Positions 1 to 7,752 of a stretch of DNA of 39,314 bases are shown piece after piece; position 1 is the first letter of the stretch; the number at the start of each line of letters is the position of its first letter. Below the pieces are notes generated by a model, which did no database searches, was not told the DNA's origin, and saw nothing but the letters and a program-made list of their open reading frames with translations. The DNA is from SIG469 sp964384255. GTDB lineage: Bacteria; Bacillota; Clostridia; Oscillospirales; Oscillospiraceae. A program made the position numbers and the translations under genes. The stretch spans positions 1 to 39,314 of the forward strand of contig CAYLKH010000014.1 of assembly GCA_964384255.1 (NCBI GenBank). The letters are read 5' to 3'.

Positions 1-20
1 CGCCGGCACCATAAAATAGT

Positions 21-46
21 CCTCTTTTGCCCACGGGCAAAAGAGG
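21..46 (-). terminator. Terminator hairpin after tRNA-Leu
   Basis: An 11-bp stem (CCTCTTTTGCC with GGCAAAAGAGG) with a four-base loop lies just past the 3' end of the tRNA. On the minus strand it is followed by a T-rich stretch (ACTATTTTAT). The other flank is also T-rich when read on the plus strand, so it could work in both directions. Confidence 0.75.
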
Positions 47-55
47 ATTATTTTC

Positions 56-142
56 TGGTACCGGTGACGGGAATCGAACCCGTACAGGATTGCTCCCGAG
101 GGATTTTAAGTCCCTTGCGTCTACCTGTTCCGCCACACCGGC
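56..142 (-). tRNA. tRNA-Leu (anticodon UAA)
   Basis: The minus strand folds as a class II tRNA. The acceptor starts GCCGGTG and pairs with CACCGGT, with one G-U pair at the end. The anticodon stem GGGA/TCCC encloses the loop CTTAAAA, giving anticodon TAA. A long variable arm follows, then the T-arm with GGTTCGAATCC. Discriminator A is followed by a genome-encoded CCA at 58-56. The long variable arm and anticodon both indicate leucine. Confidence 0.95.
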
Positions 143-224
143 TTACGGACATCCTGGTTATGATAACATTTTTACCTTCATCTGTCAATCAAATGGTGTC
201 TCATTTCGCCGACGCGGGTCACTG

Positions 225-257
225 AGGCTGCTGCAAACCATGATCTTGCAGCAGCCT
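225..257. terminator. Perfect 12-bp hairpin between SLH gene and tRNA-Leu
   Basis: AGGCTGCTGCAA pairs perfectly with TTGCAGCAGCCT around a nine-base loop. It lies just past the stop codon of the SLH gene, so it probably ends that transcript. However, the T-run (CCTTTTGC) is on the plus-strand side, so the intrinsic-terminator call on the minus strand is weak. Confidence 0.45.
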
Positions 258-269
258 TTTGCTGACGGC

Positions 270-947
270 TTATTGGAAATATCTCAAAAATCTGTAAAGC
301 ATGGTGACGATCTGCCCCCGGGTGCAGGCGGCATCGGGCATTAAATATCCGTCGATCCCCTGAACGATCCCGGCCGCCAGCGCCCAGTTAAAGGCAGCCA
401 GCGCATATCCGGGTACGCTATGGCTGTCGCCAAATCCGGAGACCAGCTCCTGTAGCGTGACCGCGTCCAGCCCGTAGCAGGCCGCGAATCTGAACATAAA
501 CACCACCGCCTGAGATCTGGTGCATACAGCTTCGGGGGCGAACGCCGTTTCGCCGGTGCCGGTGGTGATACCCAGTTCAGCAGCCCATAGCACCGCCCTG
601 TAGCAGCTGTCCTCCCCGGTAATATCTGCAAAGGGGTTTTCATCGCTCTCAGGCTCCAGCTCACCGGATGCCTGCCACAGGAGCGTGACCAGCTGCCCTC
701 TGGTGCAGCTCATATCCGGGCCAAACAGGCCGTCGCCTGTGCCGCCAATGATCCCCTTTTCGGCTGCCCAGCTTACTGCGTCGGCGTAATATGCGCCCTC
801 AGGCACATCCTTAAAGCTGAGCTTTTCTCCGCCGGTTCCGGTTTCGCCGGAGCTGTCAGCAGTTTGAGTATCCGCAAATGCTGCCCCGGGCAAAAGCGCC
901 AGACACAGGGCCGCGCACAGAATTAGACTTATGGTTCTGTTTTTCAT
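270..947 (-). CDS. Exported protein made of three S-layer homology (SLH) motifs
   Basis: The 225-residue product starts with a Sec signal peptide (MKNR, then a hydrophobic run, cleavage likely after AAFA near residue 25). A short Thr/Ser/Gly linker is followed by three SLH motifs at about 44-95, 105-155 and 170-222. Each has the pattern FxD, a YxxAVxWAxxxGI-like helix, a GTGxGxFxP-like turn, then a CTR(G/S)Q helix. SLH triplets bind pyruvylated secondary cell-wall polymer in Firmicutes (family knowledge). No other domain is visible, so it is a stand-alone wall anchor or small wall protein. The start is supported by AGAAAGGAA upstream. All three motifs carry Cys where the family usually has Ile or other residues before TR. 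Confidence 0.85.
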   Translation of the reverse strand: MKNRTISLILCAALCLALLPGAAFADTQTADSSGETGTGGEKLSFKDVPEGAYYADAVSWAAEKGIIGGTGDGLFGPDMSCTRGQLVTLLWQASGELEPESDENPFADITGEDSCYRAVLWAAELGITTGTGETAFAPEAVCTRSQAVVFMFRFAACYGLDAVTLQELVSGFGDSHSVPGYALAAFNWALAAGIVQGIDGYLMPDAACTRGQIVTMLYRFLRYFQ

Positions 948-980
948 ATCTGATTCCTTTCTGGACTAAGAAAGTTTCAC

Positions 981-1006
981 CCCCGTGGAGCCATGGCCCC
1001 ACGGGG
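981..1006 (-). terminator. Hairpin after the ABC exporter operon
   Basis: CCCCGTGG and CCACGGGG form an 8-bp GC-rich stem just past the stop codon of the last ABC gene. On the minus strand it is followed by GTGAAACTTTCTT, a poor but T-containing tail. Probable terminator of the marR-ABC-ABC transcript. Confidence 0.5.
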
Positions 1007-1014
1007 ATCTGCTG

Positions 1015-3093
1015 TCAATCCAGCTTGTGCTGGCCGGTATAAAGTTCGTAATATCTGCCCTGCTTTTCCAAAAGCTCGGTGTGGCTGCCTTTTTCAAGGA
1101 TCTCGCCAGCCTCGATAACGGTTATGCAATGGGAGTTTCTGACGGTGCTGAGACGGTGAGCGATGACAAACACCGTGCAGCCTTCCATCAGAGCGTCCAT
1201 GCCCCGTTCGATAGCCTTTTCGGTGCGGGTGTCTACAGAAGAGGTCGCCTCGTCCATAATAAGCACCGGCGGCTTGGCAACGGCGGCTCGGGCAATGTTC
1301 AGCAGCTGACGCTGACCCTGAGACAGGTTTTCGCCGTCGTCCTCGATCATGGTGTTGAAGCCTTCGGGCAGACGCATGATAAAGTCATAGGCGTTGGCGG
1401 TCTTAGCGGCCTCGATACACTCCTCGTCAGTCGCATCCAGACGGCCATAGCGGATGTTTTCCATTATGGTGTCGGTGAACAGGTGGGTATCCTGGAGGAT
1501 GGTGATAAGGCTGTGGCGCAGATCGTCCTTTTTGATGTCCCTGACGTCAATTCCGTCGTAGAGTATCTCGCCTTCCTGAACATCATAGAAGCGGTTGATA
1601 AGGTTGGTGATGGTGGTCTTACCGGCGCCGGTGGAGCCAACGAAGGCTATCTTCTGGCCGGGCTTGGCGTAAACATTAACGTCCTTCAAAACCGGCTTAT
1701 CCTCTACATATCGGAAGTGGACATGGTTCAGCCGGACATCGCCCTTAAGCTCGACCAGCCTGAAGCTGCCGTCATCCTGAGGCACCTTCCATGCGTAGTG
1801 GTTGCCCACCCGGTGTTCCTTGTCGACCTCGGTCATGTTGCCGGAGCCGTCAATATTGACAGGGACCAGAGTAACATTACCTTCGTCGACTTCGGGTTCC
1901 TGATCCATGATCTCGAAGATACGTTCTGCACCGGCGGTAGCGGAAAGCAGGGTAACGATCTGGTTGGATATCATGTTGATAGGCTGTGCAGCCTGCTTGG
2001 TGTAGTTAAGGAATACGGACAGCGAGCCGATTGTGAACAGTCCGCCGCCGATGGACAGGCTGCCAATATTCAGGCTGGGGGCTACGTAACCTTTAATGAC
2101 CAGGATACCGCCTGCGATAGCGGTCACGGCATAGCCGAAGTTCATGATGTTGTGCAGCACAGGCATGATTATCATGCCGTAGAAGTTGGCGTTGGTAGCG
2201 GCCTCACGGTATTCTTCGTTCAGGCGGTTGAATTCGTTCTTGGCCTTCTTTTCGTAGGTGAAGGCCTTAACGACCTTGATACCCTCTACCATTTCTTCAA
2301 TGTAGGCATTGACGATACCCAGAGCCCTGGACTGCTTTTTGAACATTATCTTGCTCTTGCCGCCGATCTTCTTAACGACGAAGGTACAGATTACCAGCAT
2401 GATGGCGGTGATGATGAACAGCAGGGGGCTGAGGTAGATCATCATTGCGATGGTGCCGACAAAGGAGATGATGGAGGAAACGAAGGTAGTGACCGTGTTT
2501 TCCATAGCCATCTGGACAGTGTCGGAGTCGTTGGAGAAGCGGGACATTATCTCGCCGTTGGCGCGGCTGTCGTAGAAGCGGATGGGCAGGACCTCCAGCT
2601 TGTCGAACAGGTCCTTACGCAGCTCGTTGGCTGCACGGTGAGAAAGCTGTGCCATGGATACAGACTGGAAATAGTTGGTGCAGACAGACACCAGATAGAT
2701 CGCGGCCAGGATCAGAAGACGGGTGGCCAGACCGGACCAGTCCTTCACCTCGGCGGTGATGTTGGGGACGATATATTCGTCGATAAGGGGCTTTATCTGG
2801 TATGATGCTGCCAGGTTGGCAACGCTGCCCAGAACCATGCAAAGCAGACCTGCGAACAGGAACCACTTATAGTGGAGGATATAACCCAGAACGCGGATCA
2901 TGGTACCCTTGGCGTCCTTGGGCTTGCGATAGTCCTTGCCGCCGCCGGGGCCGTGGCCACTGGTGGAATAGTCGCCGTCGTCCTCTTCTTCCACAGCAGC
3001 ATCGGCGGTGGTTTGAGATTCGGCCTGCTGGTTTTCGGTGACGGGGGTGTTTTCGGTTTCTTCTTCGGTTACCTTTTTCAGTTCATCAGACAT
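1015..3093 (-). CDS. ABC exporter half-transporter, canonical-site subunit of a heterodimer
   Basis: The 692-residue protein has an acidic hydrophilic N-terminal tail (about 1-65), a six-helix type IV exporter membrane domain (about 70-370), a linker insert rich in polar residues (about 395-450), and a nucleotide-binding domain. Visible motifs are Walker A GSTGAGKTT, signature LSQGQ, Walker B VLIMDEATSSVD with the catalytic Glu present, and switch His in VIAHRLSTV. In heterodimeric exporters of the TM287/288, BmrCD and LmrCD type, one subunit has an intact Walker B and a non-canonical signature; this one fits (LSQGQ rather than LSGGQ). It overlaps the stop of the partner gene by 8 bp, so translation is probably coupled. 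The likely role is drug or lipid efflux; the substrate cannot be told. Confidence 0.9.
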   Translation of the reverse strand: MSDELKKVTEEETENTPVTENQQAESQTTADAAVEEEDDGDYSTSGHGPGGGKDYRKPKDAKGTMIRVLGYILHYKWFLFAGLLCMVLGSVANLAASYQIKPLIDEYIVPNITAEVKDWSGLATRLLILAAIYLVSVCTNYFQSVSMAQLSHRAANELRKDLFDKLEVLPIRFYDSRANGEIMSRFSNDSDTVQMAMENTVTTFVSSIISFVGTIAMMIYLSPLLFIITAIMLVICTFVVKKIGGKSKIMFKKQSRALGIVNAYIEEMVEGIKVVKAFTYEKKAKNEFNRLNEEYREAATNANFYGMIIMPVLHNIMNFGYAVTAIAGGILVIKGYVAPSLNIGSLSIGGGLFTIGSLSVFLNYTKQAAQPINMISNQIVTLLSATAGAERIFEIMDQEPEVDEGNVTLVPVNIDGSGNMTEVDKEHRVGNHYAWKVPQDDGSFRLVELKGDVRLNHVHFRYVEDKPVLKDVNVYAKPGQKIAFVGSTGAGKTTITNLINRFYDVQEGEILYDGIDVRDIKKDDLRHSLITILQDTHLFTDTIMENIRYGRLDATDEECIEAAKTANAYDFIMRLPEGFNTMIEDDGENLSQGQRQLLNIARAAVAKPPVLIMDEATSSVDTRTEKAIERGMDALMEGCTVFVIAHRLSTVRNSHCITVIEAGEILEKGSHTELLEKQGRYYELYTGQHKLD

Positions 3094-4852
3094 CGCTCAG
3101 TCCGCCTCCTTCCTGCTGAGAATCGTAAATAGCTTTGTAAATGGGGCTTCTTGCCATCAGCTCGTCGTGGGTACCGATATCGTGGATAGTGCCGTCCTCA
3201 AGGACGATTATCTTGTCGGCGTACTGGACGGAGCTAATACGCTGGGCAATGAGCAAAACGGTAGTGTCCTTATAATTGCTGTAGAAGGTTTCACGTATCC
3301 TGCCTTCGGTAGCAGAGTCTACCGCCGAGGTAGAGTCGTCAAGAATAAGTATGGAGGGCATTTTCAGCATGGCACGACCGATACACAGGCGCTGCTTCTG
3401 ACCGCCGGAGACGTTTACGCCGCCCTGGTCGATAACCGTGTCGAAGCCCTGGGGGAATTTGCTGATAAATTCGTAAGCCTGGCTGTCCTGAGCGGCGGAG
3501 ATCAGCTCTTCCTCGGTGGCGTTCCCGTTGCCCCACATAAGGTTTTCGCGGATGGTGCCGGAGAACAGCAGATTGGACTGGAGTACGATGCCGATATTGT
3601 CGCGCAGATGGTCAAGGCCATAATCCTTAACATCTTTGCCGTCTACCAGGACCTGGCCCTCGGTAGTGTCGTAGAATCTGGGGATAAGGTTGACCATAGA
3701 TGTCTTGCCTACGCCGGTGGAGCCAACAATAGCCACAAATTCGCCGGGGTTTATCTTAAAGTTCAGGTCCTTAAGGATAAGAGCGTCCCGTTCGTCGCCG
3801 GGATATTTGAAGGAGACGTTCCTGAACTCGATCTCGCCCCTGAGCTTATAGCCCTCGGCCAGCTGACCTGCGTTTTCCAGATCGTCGCTTTCGCTGCCGG
3901 AAATGTCGGGTTCATGCTCCAGGACCTCGAGGATACGGGTGGCGCAGGCTGCGCCACGGGTAGCCTGCATCAGGATCATGGAGAACATCATGATGCCCAT
4001 CATAATGTTGTTAAGGTAGCTGATAAAGCTGACCAGCTCGCCGGAGAGCATATCACCGGCGCCGACCATCCGGCCGCCGAACCAGTAAAGGCACAGGGTA
4101 GTGGCGTTTAGCAAGAAGGTGGTGGCGGGGTTCATAATGACCACCCGCATAAGAGCGCTGATGGAGGTGTTGGTCAGGTCGTCGTTAGCGTCTTTAAACT
4201 TTTTCTTTTCGTAATCAATGCGGACAAAGCTCTTGACGACCCTTATGGCAATAAGGTTTTCCTGAACGGCAGCGTTCAGTCCGTCGTACTTTTCCTGCAT
4301 GATTTTGAACAGGGGGTGGGTCAGCTTCATGATGATGCGGACCACGGCAAAGAGAACGGGGATAGCTATCAGATAGATGATAGACAGCTTTGCGTTCTGT
4401 TTCAGGCAGATGAACAGGGCGATAAACAGCATCGCCGGCGCTCTGATAAGAACGCGGGTCACCTGCATGACCATTTCCTGAATGGTTTTTACGTCGTTGG
4501 TGATTCGGGTTACCAGCGACGCGGTGGAGAATTTGTCTACGTCGGCAAAAGAGAAGCTCTGGACCTTGGCAAACATTTCCTTACGCAGGTTAGCGCCGTA
4601 GCCCTGGCCCGCCATGGCAGAAAATTTTGCCGAATAGACACCGGTCACCATGCCTATGGCGGCGATAACTATCATGGCTACGCCGATAAGATAAATGGTC
4701 TGCCGATCGCCGTTGGCAACGCCTACGTCGATGATCTTGCCCATGAGATAAGGCAAGAGCAGCTCAGACAGGGTCTCTCCGATGACCAAGATGGGGGCAA
4801 GTATGGCATATTTTTTATACTGCCCAATAAACTTGATCAGTTTTTTGATCAT
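3086..4852 (-). CDS. ABC exporter half-transporter, degenerate-site subunit of a heterodimer
   Basis: The 588-residue protein has six membrane helices in the first ~310 residues and a C-terminal nucleotide-binding domain. Walker A is GSTGVGKTS and the signature is VSGGQ. Walker B reads ILILDDSTSAVD, so the catalytic Glu is Asp, and the switch His is Gln (LIAQRISSV). Both changes mark the non-hydrolytic site of TM287/BmrC/LmrC-type subunits. The start codon overlaps the marR stop (ATGA), and the end overlaps the start of the partner ABC gene. The three genes therefore form one tight operon. Function as a multidrug-type exporter is inferred from family and from the MarR regulator. Confidence 0.9.
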   Translation of the reverse strand: MIKKLIKFIGQYKKYAILAPILVIGETLSELLLPYLMGKIIDVGVANGDRQTIYLIGVAMIVIAAIGMVTGVYSAKFSAMAGQGYGANLRKEMFAKVQSFSFADVDKFSTASLVTRITNDVKTIQEMVMQVTRVLIRAPAMLFIALFICLKQNAKLSIIYLIAIPVLFAVVRIIMKLTHPLFKIMQEKYDGLNAAVQENLIAIRVVKSFVRIDYEKKKFKDANDDLTNTSISALMRVVIMNPATTFLLNATTLCLYWFGGRMVGAGDMLSGELVSFISYLNNIMMGIMMFSMILMQATRGAACATRILEVLEHEPDISGSESDDLENAGQLAEGYKLRGEIEFRNVSFKYPGDERDALILKDLNFKINPGEFVAIVGSTGVGKTSMVNLIPRFYDTTEGQVLVDGKDVKDYGLDHLRDNIGIVLQSNLLFSGTIRENLMWGNGNATEEELISAAQDSQAYEFISKFPQGFDTVIDQGGVNVSGGQKQRLCIGRAMLKMPSILILDDSTSAVDSATEGRIRETFYSNYKDTTVLLIAQRISSVQYADKIIVLEDGTIHDIGTHDELMARSPIYKAIYDSQQEGGGLSDV

Positions 4853-5328
4853 ACTGTTACTTCATTCCCTTCGGGTATAGTTTTCTTCCAATCTTCAAGA
4901 TTTGATATCATTCTTCTGTAATACTCGGATATCCTGCTCCGTTCCTCATCTGAAAACCCGGCATACATTCCCCGGTCGATGGCTTCGTAAACAGTTTCCA
5001 GCTTTTCCAGCGCCATCCGACCCCTGTCGGTCAGCGCAACAGGTTTTCGGCGCATATCGTTTTCGTCGCTCAGCTTTTCAACATAACCCTGCCGCTCCAG
5101 GGAGCGCAGCGAAACGGTGACGGTGGCCGGGCTTACATGAAGCTGGTCGGCCAGCTCCCTCTGGGAGGGTACCACTCCGTTTTTGCCGTTGCGGTCAAGT
5201 ATAATAAGCAGCATGGGCTGCCCCATCTCCGCAAGACCGACTTTGGCCAAAGCCGCGTCCATGGCATGACGGTGCAGTCTGTCGAGCCTCCTGAACAGCC
5301 CTTCCGGACTGTCTTTAGAGATGCGCAT
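4849..5328 (-). CDS. MarR-family transcriptional regulator of the ABC exporter
   Basis: The 159-residue protein has the MarR winged-helix layout. An N-terminal dimerisation helix is followed by the recognition region VPSQRELADQLHVSPATVTVSLRSL, a wing with DMRRKPVALTDRGR, and a long C-terminal helix. MarR proteins bind palindromic DNA as dimers and release it on ligand binding (family knowledge). It is the first gene of the operon and stops 4 bp into the ABC start, a classic self-regulated efflux arrangement. The start is supported by AAGGAGG a few bases upstream. A 21-bp palindrome directly downstream of the promoter's -10 box is the obvious binding site candidate. Confidence 0.88.
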   Translation of the reverse strand: MRISKDSPEGLFRRLDRLHRHAMDAALAKVGLAEMGQPMLLIILDRNGKNGVVPSQRELADQLHVSPATVTVSLRSLERQGYVEKLSDENDMRRKPVALTDRGRMALEKLETVYEAIDRGMYAGFSDEERSRISEYYRRMISNLEDWKKTIPEGNEVTV

Positions 5329-5361
5329 TGTTGACCTCCTTCCTGATTTGCAGATCCGCTG

Positions 5362-5405
5362 GCAGCTGTGAGGGCGACGGAATACGGGACTGCTCCGACA
5401 GCTGC
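5362..5405 (-). other. Hairpin in the marR 5' leader
   Basis: GCAGCTGT and ACAGCTGC can pair across a 28-base loop inside the ~120-nt leader between the promoter and marR. I do not recognise a riboswitch class and see no leader peptide. It may be no more than a chance structure. Confidence 0.25.
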
Positions 5406-5455
5406 TCAGGTAACCGATGATAAAACCAAAGGTTAATTTAGAACACGAAAAATAA

Positions 5456-5476
5456 GCACGCTAATAATTAGCGTGC
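5456..5476. promoter_or_regulatory. Perfect 21-bp palindrome, MarR operator candidate
   Basis: Arms GCACGCTAAT and ATTAGCGTGC flank one central A with no mismatch. The palindrome begins 6 bp downstream of the -10 box, so it covers the expected transcription start. Length and symmetry suit a MarR dimer. It is AT-rich in the middle and has no T-tract, so it is unlikely to be a terminator. Binding by the adjacent MarR is inferred. Confidence 0.7.
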
Positions 5477-5482
5477 TACTTT

Positions 5483-5511
5483 ATTTTAACGTTTGTATAT
5501 ATGATTGTCAA
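5483..5511 (-). promoter_or_regulatory. Sigma-A-type promoter of marR-ABC operon
   Basis: On the minus strand TTGACA (5511-5506) is followed after exactly 17 bp by TAAAAT (5488-5483). The -35 is a perfect consensus and the -10 is one base off. The region around it is AT-rich, and the palindromic operator candidate lies immediately downstream. Confidence 0.8.
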
Positions 5512-5550
5512 GGATTTGTAGGCCAAACGAGCGATAAATTTTGTGTTTTT

Positions 5551-5727
5551 TTAAAGTAGGGAATCAGCGGGTGACACAGCGCTGTAGGGCCGCCCCTACA
5601 GCGCTCTACCGAACGGCTCTATTAATTCAAATCTGTGCCGAAGGCACTCGTTCCCTGATTCCTTACGTTCCCTGATGTCCGATAACTTTCTGTCTACGTT
5701 CCCTAACCCCTAAATCCTAAATCCTAA
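5551..5727. repeat. MITE-like intergenic repeat region
   Basis: This gap after the last V-ATPase gene holds no gene. GTAGGGAATCAGCGGG (5556-5571) is inverted imperfectly at 5651-5666. A perfect 12-bp hairpin, AGCGCTGTAGGG with CCCTACAGCGCT, lies at 5578-5605 and may act as a terminator. CTCTATTAATTCAA near 5617 recurs at 15709. The right edge carries tandem CCTAAAT units, also seen at 11161-11187. It is one of several related gaps in this window. Confidence 0.5.
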
Positions 5728-5728
5728 A

Positions 5729-6340
5729 TTACTGGCCCCTGGACTTAATCACCTTCATCCGGGTGAACTCTTCCCGTTCTTTTTCTTCAAGCTCGTCGTT
5801 CATGCGGGAAATGTCGGCATTAAGGCCGGGGATAACGATGTTTTGAAGGGCGTTGGCCCTTTTTTGCGTTTTTTTGATGGCCCAGGCCAGGCGATAGATG
5901 GCGTTTTCCGTTTCTGCCAGCTGGAGCGCCAGCTTTTTGACCTGAGCAAATTTGAAATATGCGTTGTCCAGGGCAGATGATGTCCCAGAAAAGCCATACG
6001 GCATCCGGCCCGGATCCTCTGTCGTTTTGGATACCACCGACGTAAGCTCCACGCCCATAACACTGCGATAGCGCAGGCTGAGGCTGTTGTCAACAGGGAT
6101 GGCTCCGGCGACATGGCCGCAGCCGCCGGTGGATATATTGGCCTCCTGCATGGAGCCATAAGCATCGGCAAAGGTGGAGCCGATGGTGCTTTGCAGGGCG
6201 GCTGCCCTGTCGATAAGGCCCATAAGCTCCCGGATAAGGATGCTGCGCTTTCGGTCCATCAGGTCAAAGCCGTTCTGCGCCTGAGTCAGGGATGCTTTGG
6301 CCGCCAGCAGGTTGCCCTTTGTTGCGGGAGTGGACGACAT
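5729..6340 (-). CDS. ntpD: V-type ATPase subunit D (central stalk)
   Basis: The 203-residue, almost all-helical protein matches subunit D. It opens with TPATKGNLLAAKASLTQAQNGFDLMDRKR, the family's conserved start, and has a matching C-terminal helix with RANALQNIVIPG. The two long helices form the rotor axle inside the A3B3 head, coupling ATP turnover to rotation of the c-ring. It is the last gene of the nine-gene operon. The ribosome site (AAGGGGTGA) overlaps the stop of subunit B, so translation is likely coupled. Confidence 0.95.
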   Translation of the reverse strand: MSSTPATKGNLLAAKASLTQAQNGFDLMDRKRSILIRELMGLIDRAAALQSTIGSTFADAYGSMQEANISTGGCGHVAGAIPVDNSLSLRYRSVMGVELTSVVSKTTEDPGRMPYGFSGTSSALDNAYFKFAQVKKLALQLAETENAIYRLAWAIKKTQKRANALQNIVIPGLNADISRMNDELEEKEREEFTRMKVIKSRGQ

Positions 6341-6345
6341 TTATA

Positions 6346-7716
6346 TCACCCCTTGTAATACTTGTCAAGGACGGACGAGGAAACGCGGGTAAGCTCGCTT
6401 CTGGGCAGTATGCTCAAAAGCTCCCAGCCCAGATCCAGAGTCTGGCTCAGGCTGCGGTTTTCCTGCACGCCCTGGTTCAGGAACCGGGATTCAAACTGTT
6501 TGCCAAATTCCATATACTTTTTGTCGACCTCAGACAGCTCGTCTTCGCCAATGACCGAAGCCAGACTCCGAGCCTCCTCCACCGACGATACCGCCGCAAA
6601 CAGCTGGTTTGAAAGGTCCGCGTGATCTTCCCGGGTAAAGCCTTCGCCAACGCTGTCCTTCATCAGGCGGGACAGGGACGACAGAATGTTCACCGGAGGA
6701 TATACCCCCTTTTGCTCAAGGGCGCGGGAAAGAACGATCTGCCCTTCGGTGATATATCCCGTCAGGTCCGGGATAGGATGGGATATATCGTCCCCGGGCA
6801 TGGTAAGTATGGGGACCTGGGTCACGCTGCCCTCGACCCCTTTTATCATCCCCGCTCTTTCATAAAGGGACGCCAGATCGGAATACATATATCCCGGGAA
6901 TCCTTTTCGGGAAGGTATCTCCCCTTTGGAGGCAGATATCTCTCTCAGCGCCTCGCAATAGGAGGTCATGTCAGTCATGACCACCAGAACGTGCATACCG
7001 TGGTTAAACGCCAGGTATTCCGCCGCTGTAAGGGCGCATCGCGGAGCAAGAATACGCTCAATGACCGGGTCGGATGCCATGTTGAGATACATTACCACCC
7101 GGCCCATGGCTCCGGACTGGCGGAACTGCTGCTTAAAGTATTCTGCCGTGTCGTTTTTGACACCCATGGCGCAGAACACGATGGCAAAGCCCTCGTTGTC
7201 GCCCAGAGCCCTGGCCTGACGAACGATCTGCGCCGCCAGCCTGTTGTGGCTCATGCCTGCTCCGGAGAAGATAGGCAGCTTCTGGCCCCGGATAAGGGTA
7301 GCCGCCGCATCAATGGAGCTGATGCCTGTAAGGATACAGTTTTTGGGATACTGCCGCATAACCGGATTGATAGCGCTGCCGTTGATATCCCGGCGTTCCG
7401 AGGGAAAAAGCTCCTGCACGCCATCCAGCGGCTTGCCTGCGCCGTCAAATACCCGGCCCAGAATTTCCTTTGACAACGCCAGGGTAATGGGAGTTCCGGT
7501 AAACCGGGTATTAACTCCCTGAGTGTCGATACCGTCGGTCCCTTCAAAAACCTGCAAAACCACCCGGTCGCCGTCGATAGTCACCACCCGGCCATAGCGA
7601 CGGCTGCCATCGGCAAGGCTAAGCTCTGCCAGCTCGTCGTATCCCACATCCGAGACTCCTTCAAGAGCGACCAGCGAACCCTGTATCTCGCTCAAACCGG
7701 TATATTCTATTCGCAT
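6346..7716 (-). CDS. ntpB: V-type ATPase subunit B (non-catalytic head subunit)
   Basis: The 456-residue protein starts with the beta-barrel typical of B subunits (IEYTGLSEIQGSLVALEGV). It then carries the degenerate P-loop region PIFSGAGMSHNRLAAQI, and later GFPGYMYSDLASLYERAG and IPDLTGYITEGQI. B alternates with catalytic A in the A3B3 hexamer and contributes the Arg to the catalytic site (family knowledge). The length is normal. It follows A after a 36-bp gap with a GGGAG ribosome site. Confidence 0.96.
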   Translation of the reverse strand: MRIEYTGLSEIQGSLVALEGVSDVGYDELAELSLADGSRRYGRVVTIDGDRVVLQVFEGTDGIDTQGVNTRFTGTPITLALSKEILGRVFDGAGKPLDGVQELFPSERRDINGSAINPVMRQYPKNCILTGISSIDAAATLIRGQKLPIFSGAGMSHNRLAAQIVRQARALGDNEGFAIVFCAMGVKNDTAEYFKQQFRQSGAMGRVVMYLNMASDPVIERILAPRCALTAAEYLAFNHGMHVLVVMTDMTSYCEALREISASKGEIPSRKGFPGYMYSDLASLYERAGMIKGVEGSVTQVPILTMPGDDISHPIPDLTGYITEGQIVLSRALEQKGVYPPVNILSSLSRLMKDSVGEGFTREDHADLSNQLFAAVSSVEEARSLASVIGEDELSEVDKKYMEFGKQFESRFLNQGVQENRSLSQTLDLGWELLSILPRSELTRVSSSVLDKYYKG

Positions 7717-7752
7717 AAAGATATTCTCCCTTCCGGGCAGCTGCCCATGATG

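Noticed and set aside
985..2805. 606-codon plus-strand open frame opposite the ABC exporter gene
   Set aside because: Antisense shadow of a clear ABC transporter; no recognisable motifs and no ribosome site.
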